Assembly (NCBI RefSeq): GCF_028765575.1
Contig: NZ_JARACO010000002.1
Coordinates: 1-64,000 of the forward strand
Direction of reading: 5' to 3'
From: Aliivibrio sp. S3MY1
Lineage (GTDB): Bacteria > Pseudomonadota > Gammaproteobacteria > Enterobacterales > Vibrionaceae
Length of the DNA: 64,000 bases
Part shown: positions 1-7,688 of the stretch, in pieces
Numbering within the stretch: position 1 is the first letter of the stretch
Layout: each line of letters opens with the position of its first letter
Position numbers and translations under genes: made by a program
The notes under the pieces: generated by a model
Seen by the model: only the letters and a program-made list of their open reading frames with translations
The model's database searches: none
Told to the model about the DNA's origin: nothing

Positions 1-21
1 GATACCAATGATTTTACCCAT
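1..21 (-). CDS. dnaK: DnaK-like chaperone, first 7 codons only
   Basis: Only the start of this gene is inside the window. The minus strand reads MGKIIGI after an AAGGAA ribosome binding site, which matches the invariant start of DnaK (Hsp70). The gene would continue leftward beyond base 1. Seven residues are weak evidence alone, but the neighbour reading toward it is ibpA, another heat-shock chaperone, so the context fits. No heat-shock sigma promoter could be identified in the 215 bp between the two genes. It could be the main dnaK or a paralogue. Confidence 0.6.
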
Positions 22-236
22 AATAATTTTTCCTTTGAATTCGCATTATTTATTCTAATGCAAAAAATTTAAATTTGATGTTGTTTAATAAGCGTAAACC
101 TAATGTCTATTTACGTGGCTACGCTCATTCTCAATGAAATATGATGATCTATATTCGCGTTAATCAATAGGTGAGGGCTGTATTTTTATACTAAATACAA
201 TGCGTTATTATCACCGATCAGTAACGACAATATCTG

Positions 237-656
237 TTATTGATTGATTAAAATCTTACGTGCTTGAACAGCTTCAGGAACTTCTCGAACAAGATCGATA
301 TGAAGCAATCCATTTTCCATGCTTGCTGCAGAAACGGTTACATAATCAGCAAGTTGAAATTTTCGTTCAAAGTTGCGCTCTGCAATGCCTTGATAAACGT
401 AAGTTGGCTTTATTTCAGATGAAGTAATGTCACCTGACACAATCAGCATATGTTCGTTTTGAGAAATTGTTAACGAATCTTCAGAGAAACCAGCAACAGC
501 CATAGTAATACGGTAGTTGTTCTCGTCTTTCTGTTCGATATTATAGGGTGGGTAACCATTTTGAGATGGTTTGTTAGCGCTGCTCTCAACAAGATTAAAC
601 AGGCGATCAAAACCAATGGCATGACGGTACAGGGGAGAGAAATCGATATTACGCAT
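237..656 (-). CDS. ibpA: Small heat-shock protein IbpA (Hsp20 family)
   Basis: A cytoplasmic ATP-independent holdase that binds unfolding proteins and hands them to DnaK/ClpB. The 139-residue product begins MRNIDFSPLYRHAIGFDRLF, closely matching E. coli IbpA. The alpha-crystallin domain spans about residues 35-125 and includes GIAERNFERKF and NGLLHIDL. The C-terminal I-x-I anchor is present as ILI. The start at 656 is chosen because it matches IbpA and has an AAGGA site; an in-frame start 13 codons upstream has neither. The leader contains a ROSE-like hairpin (661-683), so translation is probably temperature controlled. The next gene downstream is the dnaK-like start at the window edge. Confidence 0.93.
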   Translation of the reverse strand: MRNIDFSPLYRHAIGFDRLFNLVESSANKPSQNGYPPYNIEQKDENNYRITMAVAGFSEDSLTISQNEHMLIVSGDITSSEIKPTYVYQGIAERNFERKFQLADYVTVSAASMENGLLHIDLVREVPEAVQARKILINQ

Positions 657-1054
657 AATACTATCCTTTAAAATAAGCAATAGTTCTCGACGCACTAAGC
701 GAGGAGAAAGAACTCATATTCAGAGCCAACATAGACTCATTAATGACATATGGTTCAGGATTAAATGTTAGAAACAACGCGACTATTCTTAAATAAGTAA
801 TCAGTAGAGCAGTTTCATTTTGATAACGTTCTGTTCCCTATAATAAGGCGAACCAGTTATCAATGAACTCCAAATGGCAATTCATGTAATCAATATATGC
901 TTCCGAAACTTTGGTGTCAATACTTTGATTAGAAAATTTAATGATTATTTTTTTGGCTTGTATTTTTAATGCAGATATTCACTTTCAATGATGATTGATC
1001 TTTTAGGTGTTATAATCGAGAGATACTTTATTCTCTTCCATTAGTTGGAATGAT
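657..1054. other. Intergenic region between divergent ibpA and the GTPase pair
   Basis: About 400 bp hold the ibpA leader with its ROSE-like hairpin (661-683) on the minus strand and the presumed promoter of the GTPase operon on the plus strand. No convincing sigma-32 promoter was found for ibpA, and no additional ORF with a credible ribosome binding site was seen. Confidence 0.5.
661..683 (-). promoter_or_regulatory. ROSE-like RNA thermometer hairpin over the ibpA ribosome binding site
   Basis: On the minus strand the 23 bases just before the ibpA start can fold as CUAUUGCUU - loop AUUUUA - AAGGAUAG. That gives eight pairs (one of them U-G) and one bulged G. The helix hides the AAGGA ribosome binding site. 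The strand opposite it carries UUGCU, the signature of ROSE thermometers that control small heat-shock genes. The pairing is read directly from the sequence; thermometer function is inferred from family precedent. The upstream hairpins usual for a full ROSE element were not modelled. Confidence 0.7.
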
Positions 1055-2152
1055 ATGTTCGATCAAATCAAAGCATTCATAAACCCAAGTAAAAATCCTG
1101 ATTTAACTCAAGCTCACGAGTTTCAGCGCAAGCATTTACCTACCTTATGGCTACTCGGTAAAACAGGTGCAGGTAAATCTTCTTTCATTCAAACGTTAAC
1201 AGGGCTTTCATCTGTGGAAGTGGGTAATGGCTTTGCTCCTTGCACCATGACTGCTGAGGCGTATGAGTTTCCGCAAGATAAGCCAATTATGCGTTTTTTA
1301 GATACCAGAGGGTTAGGTGAGGCCGATTACGATCCCAAGGGCGATCTTGAAGAAATCGGTCAATCAGGTCATGCGCTTGTTGTTGTCATGAAGGCCGATG
1401 AACCAGAACAATCTTCAGTCATAGCGGCACTAAAACAGATAAAGAAGAAAAATAAAATTAAGCATTTATTGCTGATTCATAGCGCGGTACTTCTTAGTGA
1501 AAAGGCAAATCGTGATCGCCAAACGACCTTTAACGAACAGCAAGTTAAAGAGGTATGGGGTAAAAATGTTGAGGCAATCTCGGTTGATTTTGAAACGAAT
1601 GACGGCACAGTATATAACTATGATGAGTTAATAGAAAAACTCACTAAGATATTACCTGTTATCGGTATGATGGTAGATGATAAAGAGCACGCCACTGTAG
1701 AAGAAAAGAACTTTGATAAGGTAGAAAACGAAGTGCTTTGGTATTCAGGCAGTGCCGGCGCGAGTGATTTAATTCCTGGGGTAGGATTAGTCTCTGTTCC
1801 TGCCATTCAAGCAAAAATGTTACACAGCTTAGCCAATCAATACAGCGTTGAGTGGAACAAGAAAACCTTCAGCGAGTTGATAGGCACATTGGGCAGCAGT
1901 TTTGCGTTGCAATATGGAGTAAAGCTCGGTGCAAGGCAATTGATTAAATTTATCCCTGTTTATGGTCAAACTGTGGGTGCAGTTGCCGCTGCTGCAATGA
2001 GCTTTGGAACCACTTATGGATTAGGCAGAGCCGCTTGTTTCTACTTTTATCATAAGAGTAAAGGCGAAGAAGTATCAACTCAGGACATGCAAAATCTCTA
2101 TAAAAATGCATTGAAAAAAGGTAAGGAAGCGTCAGGTTATGCACAAGATTAA
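1055..2152 (+). CDS. P-loop GTPase with C-terminal DUF697-like membrane domain
   Basis: The 365-residue protein has a Walker A/G1 motif GKTGAGKSS near residues 35-43, a likely G2 threonine near 64-66 and a G3 motif DTRG at about 83-86, typical of Era/YeeP-like translation-factor GTPases. No NKxD G4 motif is visible; IHSAVLLSE stands where it would be expected. The C-terminal 130 residues hold two glycine/alanine-rich hydrophobic stretches (DLIPGVGLVSVPAIQAKML and the FIPVYGQTVGAVAAAAMSF region) resembling DUF697, so it probably touches the membrane. It overlaps the next GTPase gene by 14 bp, implying coupled translation and a shared role. The cellular function is unknown. Confidence 0.8.
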   Translation: MFDQIKAFINPSKNPDLTQAHEFQRKHLPTLWLLGKTGAGKSSFIQTLTGLSSVEVGNGFAPCTMTAEAYEFPQDKPIMRFLDTRGLGEADYDPKGDLEEIGQSGHALVVVMKADEPEQSSVIAALKQIKKKNKIKHLLLIHSAVLLSEKANRDRQTTFNEQQVKEVWGKNVEAISVDFETNDGTVYNYDELIEKLTKILPVIGMMVDDKEHATVEEKNFDKVENEVLWYSGSAGASDLIPGVGLVSVPAIQAKMLHSLANQYSVEWNKKTFSELIGTLGSSFALQYGVKLGARQLIKFIPVYGQTVGAVAAAAMSFGTTYGLGRAACFYFYHKSKGEEVSTQDMQNLYKNALKKGKEASGYAQD

Positions 2153-3761
2153 ACGCCTATATCGTCTATTATCGGATCTCTCTGGCGGACGCTGGGGGAT
2201 AGTCATTATCTCCTCAGTGCTTCCTGTCATCATTATGATGGGTTTCGCTCTGTTTCTTGCAGTTAAATATGGCTACCTATTAGAGCTGTCTATTACCATT
2301 GCTATCAGTACGTTAGCGGTCAGTATTCCTCTATTTATTCTAAGCCGCACAGAAAACAAGCACGTTCAAGTGGCAGCATCAGAAACAGAAACAAAAATTG
2401 AGATTAAGGAGGGTCTGGTTAAAGCCTCTGAAGAGTGGTCTCATAATGAAGTCGCCATATGGAAGCAATCACAGCACTATTCACGAGAGTTACTCAAAGA
2501 CAATGTTGAGTGGGGAAACCTTGATGAAATAGGGTTGGACGTTCTTGAATTTGTGGCAACAAAATTTGATAAAAAAGCGCTAGATTTCTCAATTCCTGAA
2601 GGATTAAAACTGTTTGAAGAGATCAGTCAGCGATACAAAGTCGTGGTGCAAGAACACATTCCCGGTATTGAGTATTTAAAACTCTCGTATATTAAAGCGG
2701 GATATGACGCTTACGATAAATATGGCGAGCTTGGTCAAAAGATAGTAAAAGCCGCGATCTGGGCGAATCATGCAAAAAATCTTTATTATAATCCGCTAAA
2801 AGTCATTTCTGATCTCAGTCGAGAGCAAGCTACCTCATCAATGACCAGAGGGGTGGTGTCTGATATGCAGCAAACCGCTAAAGAAGCGTTATTAGATGAA
2901 GTCGCTGCGGTTGCCATTGATTTATACAGTGGTCGATTTAGTTTGGAAGAGAGCGATTTACAAGCATCAAAGATTTCAAAACAAGATGAAAAGAGAGTCG
3001 CGACAGAGCTAGAGCCGATCCGCATTGTGATGGTCGGGCAAACAAGCTCAGGTAAATCATCGATTATTAATGCATTAAAAGAAGAATTTGTCGCAGAGGT
3101 GGATGTACTGCCATCTACCGATAACGTGACGGTTTATAGCGCACTGGTCAATGAAGCCGACGTGAATGTGGTTGATTTACAAGGACTAGACGGTAACGAA
3201 AAAACTGAAAAGCAGATGCTAAAAGAGATGACCCAAGCGGATTTAGTGTTGTGGGTCTTAAAAGCCAATCAATCGGCTCGTGATCTTGATAAGCAATTAA
3301 ATGAAAAATTTGAGCGCTATTATGCCGATCCAAAAAATATCTCTCGTAAAAAACCAACCGTTATTTCAGTGGTAAACCAAGTCGATAGATTAAATCCGGC
3401 TTGGGAGTGGGAGCCACCTTACGATCTAGAACAGCCAACAGCAGCAAAAGCAAAAGTGATTAAACAAGCGATGGAATACAACAAAAAGCTGTTGTGTTCC
3501 GATCTTGTTTTACCGTTATCAATCTCAATAGATAAGACGCATTTTGGTGTTGAAGAGTTAAAACAGACGCTAGTAGATAAGATCACCGAGGCTTATAACG
3601 TACAGCGCAATCGCCAGCGCAAAGAAGCAATGGAGAGAGGTGCATCATTGAAAAAACAACTTGGACGTGCAGTAAATGTTGGTAAGAAAGTAGCACCAAG
3701 TGCCCTAAAAGCAGCAGCCCCAAAACTGGCTGAAATGGCAATAAAGAAAAAGATTAAGTAG
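2139..3761 (+). CDS. Membrane-anchored GTPase (YeeP/YfjP-like P-loop family)
   Basis: The 540-residue protein has two N-terminal transmembrane helices (about residues 20-42 and 47-68), then a roughly 220-residue helical region, then a GTPase domain. G1 is GQTSSGKSS near residue 298, G3 is DLQG, and G4 is NQVD, a variant of NKxD. The C-terminal tail is lysine-rich and basic. The start lies inside the preceding GTPase gene (14 bp overlap), so the two are co-translated and may form a heteromeric GTPase pair at the inner membrane. A terminator follows. The family is recognised only at superfamily level; the substrate process is unknown. Confidence 0.8.
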   Translation: MHKIKRLYRLLSDLSGGRWGIVIISSVLPVIIMMGFALFLAVKYGYLLELSITIAISTLAVSIPLFILSRTENKHVQVAASETETKIEIKEGLVKASEEWSHNEVAIWKQSQHYSRELLKDNVEWGNLDEIGLDVLEFVATKFDKKALDFSIPEGLKLFEEISQRYKVVVQEHIPGIEYLKLSYIKAGYDAYDKYGELGQKIVKAAIWANHAKNLYYNPLKVISDLSREQATSSMTRGVVSDMQQTAKEALLDEVAAVAIDLYSGRFSLEESDLQASKISKQDEKRVATELEPIRIVMVGQTSSGKSSIINALKEEFVAEVDVLPSTDNVTVYSALVNEADVNVVDLQGLDGNEKTEKQMLKEMTQADLVLWVLKANQSARDLDKQLNEKFERYYADPKNISRKKPTVISVVNQVDRLNPAWEWEPPYDLEQPTAAKAKVIKQAMEYNKKLLCSDLVLPLSISIDKTHFGVEELKQTLVDKITEAYNVQRNRQRKEAMERGASLKKQLGRAVNVGKKVAPSALKAAAPKLAEMAIKKKIK

Positions 3762-3773
3762 GCTTATATTATA

Positions 3774-3811
3774 ACTTGCCACCTTTAATAATAGAGGTGG
3801 CGAGTTATTTA
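3774..3811 (+). terminator. Hairpin terminator after the GTPase pair, probably bidirectional
   Basis: AACTTGCCACCT pairs with AGGTGGCGAGTT around a ten-base loop, followed by a short T-rich run. It lies between the convergent GTPase operon and the amidohydrolase gene and could serve both. Confidence 0.7.
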
Positions 3812-3818
3812 TCTTGGG

Positions 3819-5504
3819 CTAGTAATCACTATTTAGATAGACCGTTTTCCCATCTTTAATCGTTTCTAAAACAGCGATGTCTTTTATCTTCATTGGGTCA
3901 ATCTCAAGTAGATTCTCATTTAAAACCACCAAGTCGGCACGTTTACCAATCTCAATTGAGCCTTTACTTTTCTCTTCAAAGTTTTGATATGCCGCATTAA
4001 TGGTTATCGCTTCTAATGCTTGATATGGCGTGATTTTATGATGCTCGCCGAGTGTCTGGTTGCTTCGCGTTACACGGTTTATGGCACTCCACATATTAGT
4101 CATCATATCTGGAAATAATACTGGTGCATCCATATGAATCGTAAACATCAACTCATTTGAATTTGCCCAACCCATAGGCGAGATATTAGAGGCACGCCAA
4201 GGACCTAACACTGAATCACGATGCCAATCTCCCCAAAAGAAGGTGTGAGCTGGGAAGAAAGAAGGGATCATCTCATTCTTCTTTATGCGTTTTATTTGAT
4301 CTAAACGTGCCGTTTGAGCGTGAATTACCACCGTTCGGCGATCTTCTTTACCATATTTAGCATCAGCAAGCTCAACCGCATTTAATAAAATATCTGCCGA
4401 CGCATCACCGTTACTGTGACTAATAACCTGAGCATTCATTTGATATGCGGTATCTACCCATTGATTCATCTCCTCTTGGGTTAATACAGGGTAGCCATGA
4501 TAATCATAAGCGTGGCTGTGTGGTGGCTCAAAATATGGCGTTGAGAGATACGCGGTTTTACCTTGCGGAGACCCATCACCCACCATTTTAACCCCAGCTA
4601 ACGTTAAGCCATTAATGGATGATTTCATTGGCATTACTTTTACCGCTTCTTTTAAATCGACCCATTTCGCATAAGCAAGTAGATCTATTTTTAGCAAATC
4701 ATTTTCTGCCATGGTTTTCATTGCATTAAGTGCAGGAAGCGTCGCTAAACCTTCTTGTGTGGTTGTAATGCCATAACCTGCGTATAAATCCTGAACCTTA
4801 CCAAAACGACGAATCGCATCTTCTTGCGTCATTTTAGGTAGGTTTCCTAAAATCGGATAAATGGCAGATTCTTCTAATACACCAGTCAGCTCACCATTAT
4901 CATCACGACGTAACACGCCGCCATCTGGGTTCGCGCTTTGTTTGCTAAATCCAATTAAGTCGAGGCCTTTACTATTACAGGTAGCAAGGTGTCCTGATAT
5001 ATGTATGGCACAGAAAGGGTACTCTTTACTGAACGTATCAAGGAACTGCTTAGTTGGGTGTTGCTTCTCTTTTAGCTCGGCATCATCATAACCAAAGGCC
5101 ACATGAAGACTATTTTTATCAAGATTTGGGTGATTAAAATAGCCTGCCATTACTTGTTTAATATCATCAAACGAGTTCACATCCCCCATTGGTGAAGGGT
5201 AAAGAAACGGGCTTTCAATTAAAGGCAGATATTGAGCAAAATGGCCGTGACTGTCGATAAATCCCGGAGCAAGGGTTTTGCCTTTTAAATCTCTTATTTG
5301 GGTAGTGGTGCCTTTTTGTTTAAGGATCTCTTGGTTATTGCCTACCGCCACAATAATGCCATCTTTAATAGCGATAGCCTCTGCGCGATCAGATTCACCC
5401 GTCACCGTGATTACGTCACCATTGGTAAAAATCAGATCAGGTGAAGCTAACACAAAAGGTGAAACAAGAAAGCCTGCAAGTAAACTCAATGGGAACGTCT
5501 TCAT
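3819..5504 (-). CDS. Exported amidohydrolase family 3 (YtcJ-like)
   Basis: The 561-residue protein starts with a signal peptide ending near VLASPDL and continues into a metal-dependent amidohydrolase. The N-terminal beta-sandwich strand is LIFTNGDVITV, the metal-binding motif is DSHGHF near residue 83, a later histidine sits in VISHSNGD, and a distal aspartate occurs in IHMDAP. Family members hydrolyse amide, ester or urea-like bonds; the substrate is not predictable here. An AGAGGAC site precedes the ATG. A LysR regulator is divergent and 127 bp away, which suggests regulation by that protein and an inducer related to the substrate. The signal peptide places it in the periplasm. Confidence 0.85.
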   Translation of the reverse strand: MKTFPLSLLAGFLVSPFVLASPDLIFTNGDVITVTGESDRAEAIAIKDGIIVAVGNNQEILKQKGTTTQIRDLKGKTLAPGFIDSHGHFAQYLPLIESPFLYPSPMGDVNSFDDIKQVMAGYFNHPNLDKNSLHVAFGYDDAELKEKQHPTKQFLDTFSKEYPFCAIHISGHLATCNSKGLDLIGFSKQSANPDGGVLRRDDNGELTGVLEESAIYPILGNLPKMTQEDAIRRFGKVQDLYAGYGITTTQEGLATLPALNAMKTMAENDLLKIDLLAYAKWVDLKEAVKVMPMKSSINGLTLAGVKMVGDGSPQGKTAYLSTPYFEPPHSHAYDYHGYPVLTQEEMNQWVDTAYQMNAQVISHSNGDASADILLNAVELADAKYGKEDRRTVVIHAQTARLDQIKRIKKNEMIPSFFPAHTFFWGDWHRDSVLGPWRASNISPMGWANSNELMFTIHMDAPVLFPDMMTNMWSAINRVTRSNQTLGEHHKITPYQALEAITINAAYQNFEEKSKGSIEIGKRADLVVLNENLLEIDPMKIKDIAVLETIKDGKTVYLNSDY

Positions 5505-5631
5505 AATGTCCTCTTTGTTTTTAATTATGAACTAAGTAGGATTTTGCCATGTAATACCAAAACAAATAAGTCACTTATGATAGGGTATACCTAACAAATT
5601 GGGTGGTATATAAAATCAAAGAAGGAATTGA

Positions 5632-6519
5632 ATGCATACATTAGAGCAAGTGAGCGCTTTTGTTGCCGTATATGAACATGGCTCATACAGCAGCGCAGCA
5701 AGAGAGCTTAAAAAATCCCGAACCACAGTACGTGAACATGTGGTGGCGTATGAAGATCTGTTAGGGTATTCGCTGTTTGTGATAGAAGGCAGAAAAGCCA
5801 TTCCCACAGAAAGGGCCGAGCATTTGTATCACCGTGCTAAGTTAGTTGAAAAACAAAATCGCTCTCTGTTTGTGCAAAGCCAAGCCTTGTATGAATCTAA
5901 CGTCCATACCATTACGATTTACTATGATGTGATCACCCCGCTAAGTTTGATTACATACATAGAGAAACGAGTGATGGGTTACAACTCAGACATCATTATA
6001 AATTGGAAGCATCGCACTCGGCAGGAAGCAATGGATAAATTGCAAGAAGGTGAATGCGATATAGCCATCATGCCATATCGTGGGCAATTGTTTGCAGAGA
6101 AAGAAGTCACATGGAAGGCGATAAAACCGATCCAAGTTGGGTGCTATGCAGGCGTCAATTCACCTCTGGCATTAATTGATGATTTAAAGATCGAAAATTT
6201 AATGCTAGATACTCAATACGTCACAGAGAACTTCGTGACCTTAAAATTGAATTTAACCTCGATTCAAGTTTCGCCCAAAATGCACACCGTCAGTAATAAC
6301 GATCTCCTATGTGAGTTAGTAAAACAGAGTGGCTGGACAATTATGCCAAGGCACTACATGACGTCATACGTAGAGCGAGGCGAGTTGGTTGAATTGAAGC
6401 TAAAAGAGTTAGGAAGTAATGTGTCGTTTGGCCTTAATGCCTTTTATTGTTACGGCAAAGCAGAGGTAGAAGTGTTTGGGCTTATTCTGGAATGGATTGA
6501 GGAGTGGGGTGGTTTTTGA
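5632..6519 (+). CDS. LysR-family transcriptional regulator
   Basis: The 295-residue protein has an N-terminal winged helix-turn-helix (residues 1-60, with VYEHGSYSSAARELKKSRTT as the core) and a type 2 periplasmic-binding-like effector domain. It is divergent from the exported amidohydrolase, the usual arrangement for a LysR regulator and its target. The intergenic region holds a GGTATACC palindrome (5584-5591) that could be part of its site. An AAGGAA site precedes the ATG. Its last 38 bp overlap the end of the convergent CIA30-like gene, so the two transcripts would be complementary there. The ligand is unknown. Confidence 0.9.
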   Translation: MHTLEQVSAFVAVYEHGSYSSAARELKKSRTTVREHVVAYEDLLGYSLFVIEGRKAIPTERAEHLYHRAKLVEKQNRSLFVQSQALYESNVHTITIYYDVITPLSLITYIEKRVMGYNSDIIINWKHRTRQEAMDKLQEGECDIAIMPYRGQLFAEKEVTWKAIKPIQVGCYAGVNSPLALIDDLKIENLMLDTQYVTENFVTLKLNLTSIQVSPKMHTVSNNDLLCELVKQSGWTIMPRHYMTSYVERGELVELKLKELGSNVSFGLNAFYCYGKAEVEVFGLILEWIEEWGGF

Positions 6520-7021
6520 GTGTTTTAAACTGAATTTGAGCCAAGTTTAGATTAAAGGGCGATGTTTGTTTATTTGTAATGAGAAAGCCAACGTGTTTGA
6601 TATCGTCCGCCACAAGATCGGGAGCGTGATTAAGTAATTGCCCTCTAAAAACAGCTTGAAAATTGTGTAAGTGAAATGTCTTTGCCTGCTGTTTACCTTT
6701 GATGGTGGTGAAATCGTGTTTGTATTGAATACGCTCACCATTTTTCCATGTGGTAAGTCTTAATTGATAGGTATGCCCATCCCCCGTAAGTATCAGTTCT
6801 ATTGTGTTTACCTCTTTAGATAGAGATTCAATAGAACGCTTGATAGAGCTGAAACCCCCATTGTTTTCTAATGATAATTCACCTTGAAATCGGCATGTTT
6901 TCCCATCGTAGTAAAGCTGGCCAATTGAAATTCCACCCATTACGTTGTCATTTGTGGCTAACCATTTTTGATGTTCATTGGGCTGTGTAAAATCAATCAT
7001 TTCAAATTGTTGTTCACTCAT
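6482..7021 (-). CDS. CIA30-like protein (complex I intermediate-associated protein 30 family)
   Basis: The 179-residue protein contains the CIA30/NDUFAF1-type beta-sandwich signature: NDNVMGGISIGQ near residues 24-35, followed by FQGELSLENNGGFSSIK. Bacterial members are mostly uncharacterised, and the mitochondrial relative assists complex I assembly, so the name is a homology label rather than a proven role. An AAGGAA site 7 bases before the ATG lies within the end of the upstream 91-residue gene, one base away, so the two form an operon. The 3' end overlaps the convergent LysR gene. Confidence 0.85.
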   Translation of the reverse strand: MSEQQFEMIDFTQPNEHQKWLATNDNVMGGISIGQLYYDGKTCRFQGELSLENNGGFSSIKRSIESLSKEVNTIELILTGDGHTYQLRLTTWKNGERIQYKHDFTTIKGKQQAKTFHLHNFQAVFRGQLLNHAPDLVADDIKHVGFLITNKQTSPFNLNLAQIQFKTLKNHPTPQSIPE

Positions 7022-7022
7022 C

Positions 7023-7298
7023 CTAACTTTCCTTAATACTATGATTTTCCGTGATCATTGCTAAACATTGGTTAGTGAAATCAGAGTAGTTTGATGCGCG
7101 GTCAAATTCGATTTTGAGAGAGCCATGAAACATCAGCGTGACGGTCACATCTTTATAGTCCAACCAACAGGTATATCCATCGTAATCGTGCCATGCGGAT
7201 ATGTCGTCTAATACATATCTATTATCCTGTAACTTTCCAGATGAACGAACGCAATCGAATACTCTAAGAAACTCTTTAGTGGTAAGTCTGTTATCCAT
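7023..7298 (-). CDS. Small conserved protein, possibly DUF3081 family
   Basis: The 91-residue cytoplasmic protein has no signal peptide or membrane segment. It begins MDNRLTTKEFLRVFDCVRS and carries an aromatic segment with HDYDGYTCWLDYKDVTVTL. From memory this resembles DUF3081 proteins of marine gamma-proteobacteria; the assignment was not checked. An AGGAG site lies 6 bases before the ATG. It is the first gene of a two-gene operon with the CIA30-like gene, whose start lies one base after its stop. The function is unknown. Confidence 0.7.
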   Translation of the reverse strand: MDNRLTTKEFLRVFDCVRSSGKLQDNRYVLDDISAWHDYDGYTCWLDYKDVTVTLMFHGSLKIEFDRASNYSDFTNQCLAMITENHSIKES

Positions 7299-7511
7299 GT
7301 GAAACTCCTGACTTGTCTACGGGAGAGAGTAGTTTTTATTATCTAGCTAACTACGACTGAGTGCCGTACCTAGATCACTCTGAACATAAACTGATTTGAA
7401 ATAGATGATCTTTTTTGTGAACCACAAAGTGCTTTGCCGCGTAATTTCTCTGTAGGTTGCTAATGATTCGGTACTTAGTATCGAGCGTTCAATGACGCTA
7501 TGGAGAGCAAC

Positions 7512-7652
7512 ATGAAAAAATCACAGTTGCCAGAAAAGATATGCGTTGTTTGTCAAAGAGCATTTAGTTGGCGAAAGAAATGGGAGCGAGACTGGCCTAT
7601 GGTTAAATATTGCTCTAGGCGTTGCCGATCTTTACGACATCAAAGTGAATAA
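7512..7652 (+). CDS. DUF2256 zinc-ribbon protein
   Basis: A 46-residue protein, [20 protein letters not shown] and on, with the cysteine pattern C-x2-C ... YCSRRCR, rich in arginine, lysine and tryptophan. This is the DUF2256 signature: a tiny predicted zinc-binding protein, often encoded beside cryptochrome/photolyase genes. Here the photolyase gene starts 36 bp downstream on the same strand, so co-transcription is likely. A helper role for the photolyase (assembly or nucleic-acid binding) is only inferred from gene neighbourhood. Confidence 0.8.
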   Translation: MKKSQLPEKICVVCQRAFSWRKKWERDWPMVKYCSRRCRSLRHQSE

Positions 7653-7688
7653 TAAATTTGCAAACAATGCTTAAGATAAAGGATGATT

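Noticed and set aside
657-1020. Sigma-32 promoter for ibpA
   Set aside because: No pair of boxes close to CTTGAA and CCCCAT with a 13-15 bp spacing was found.
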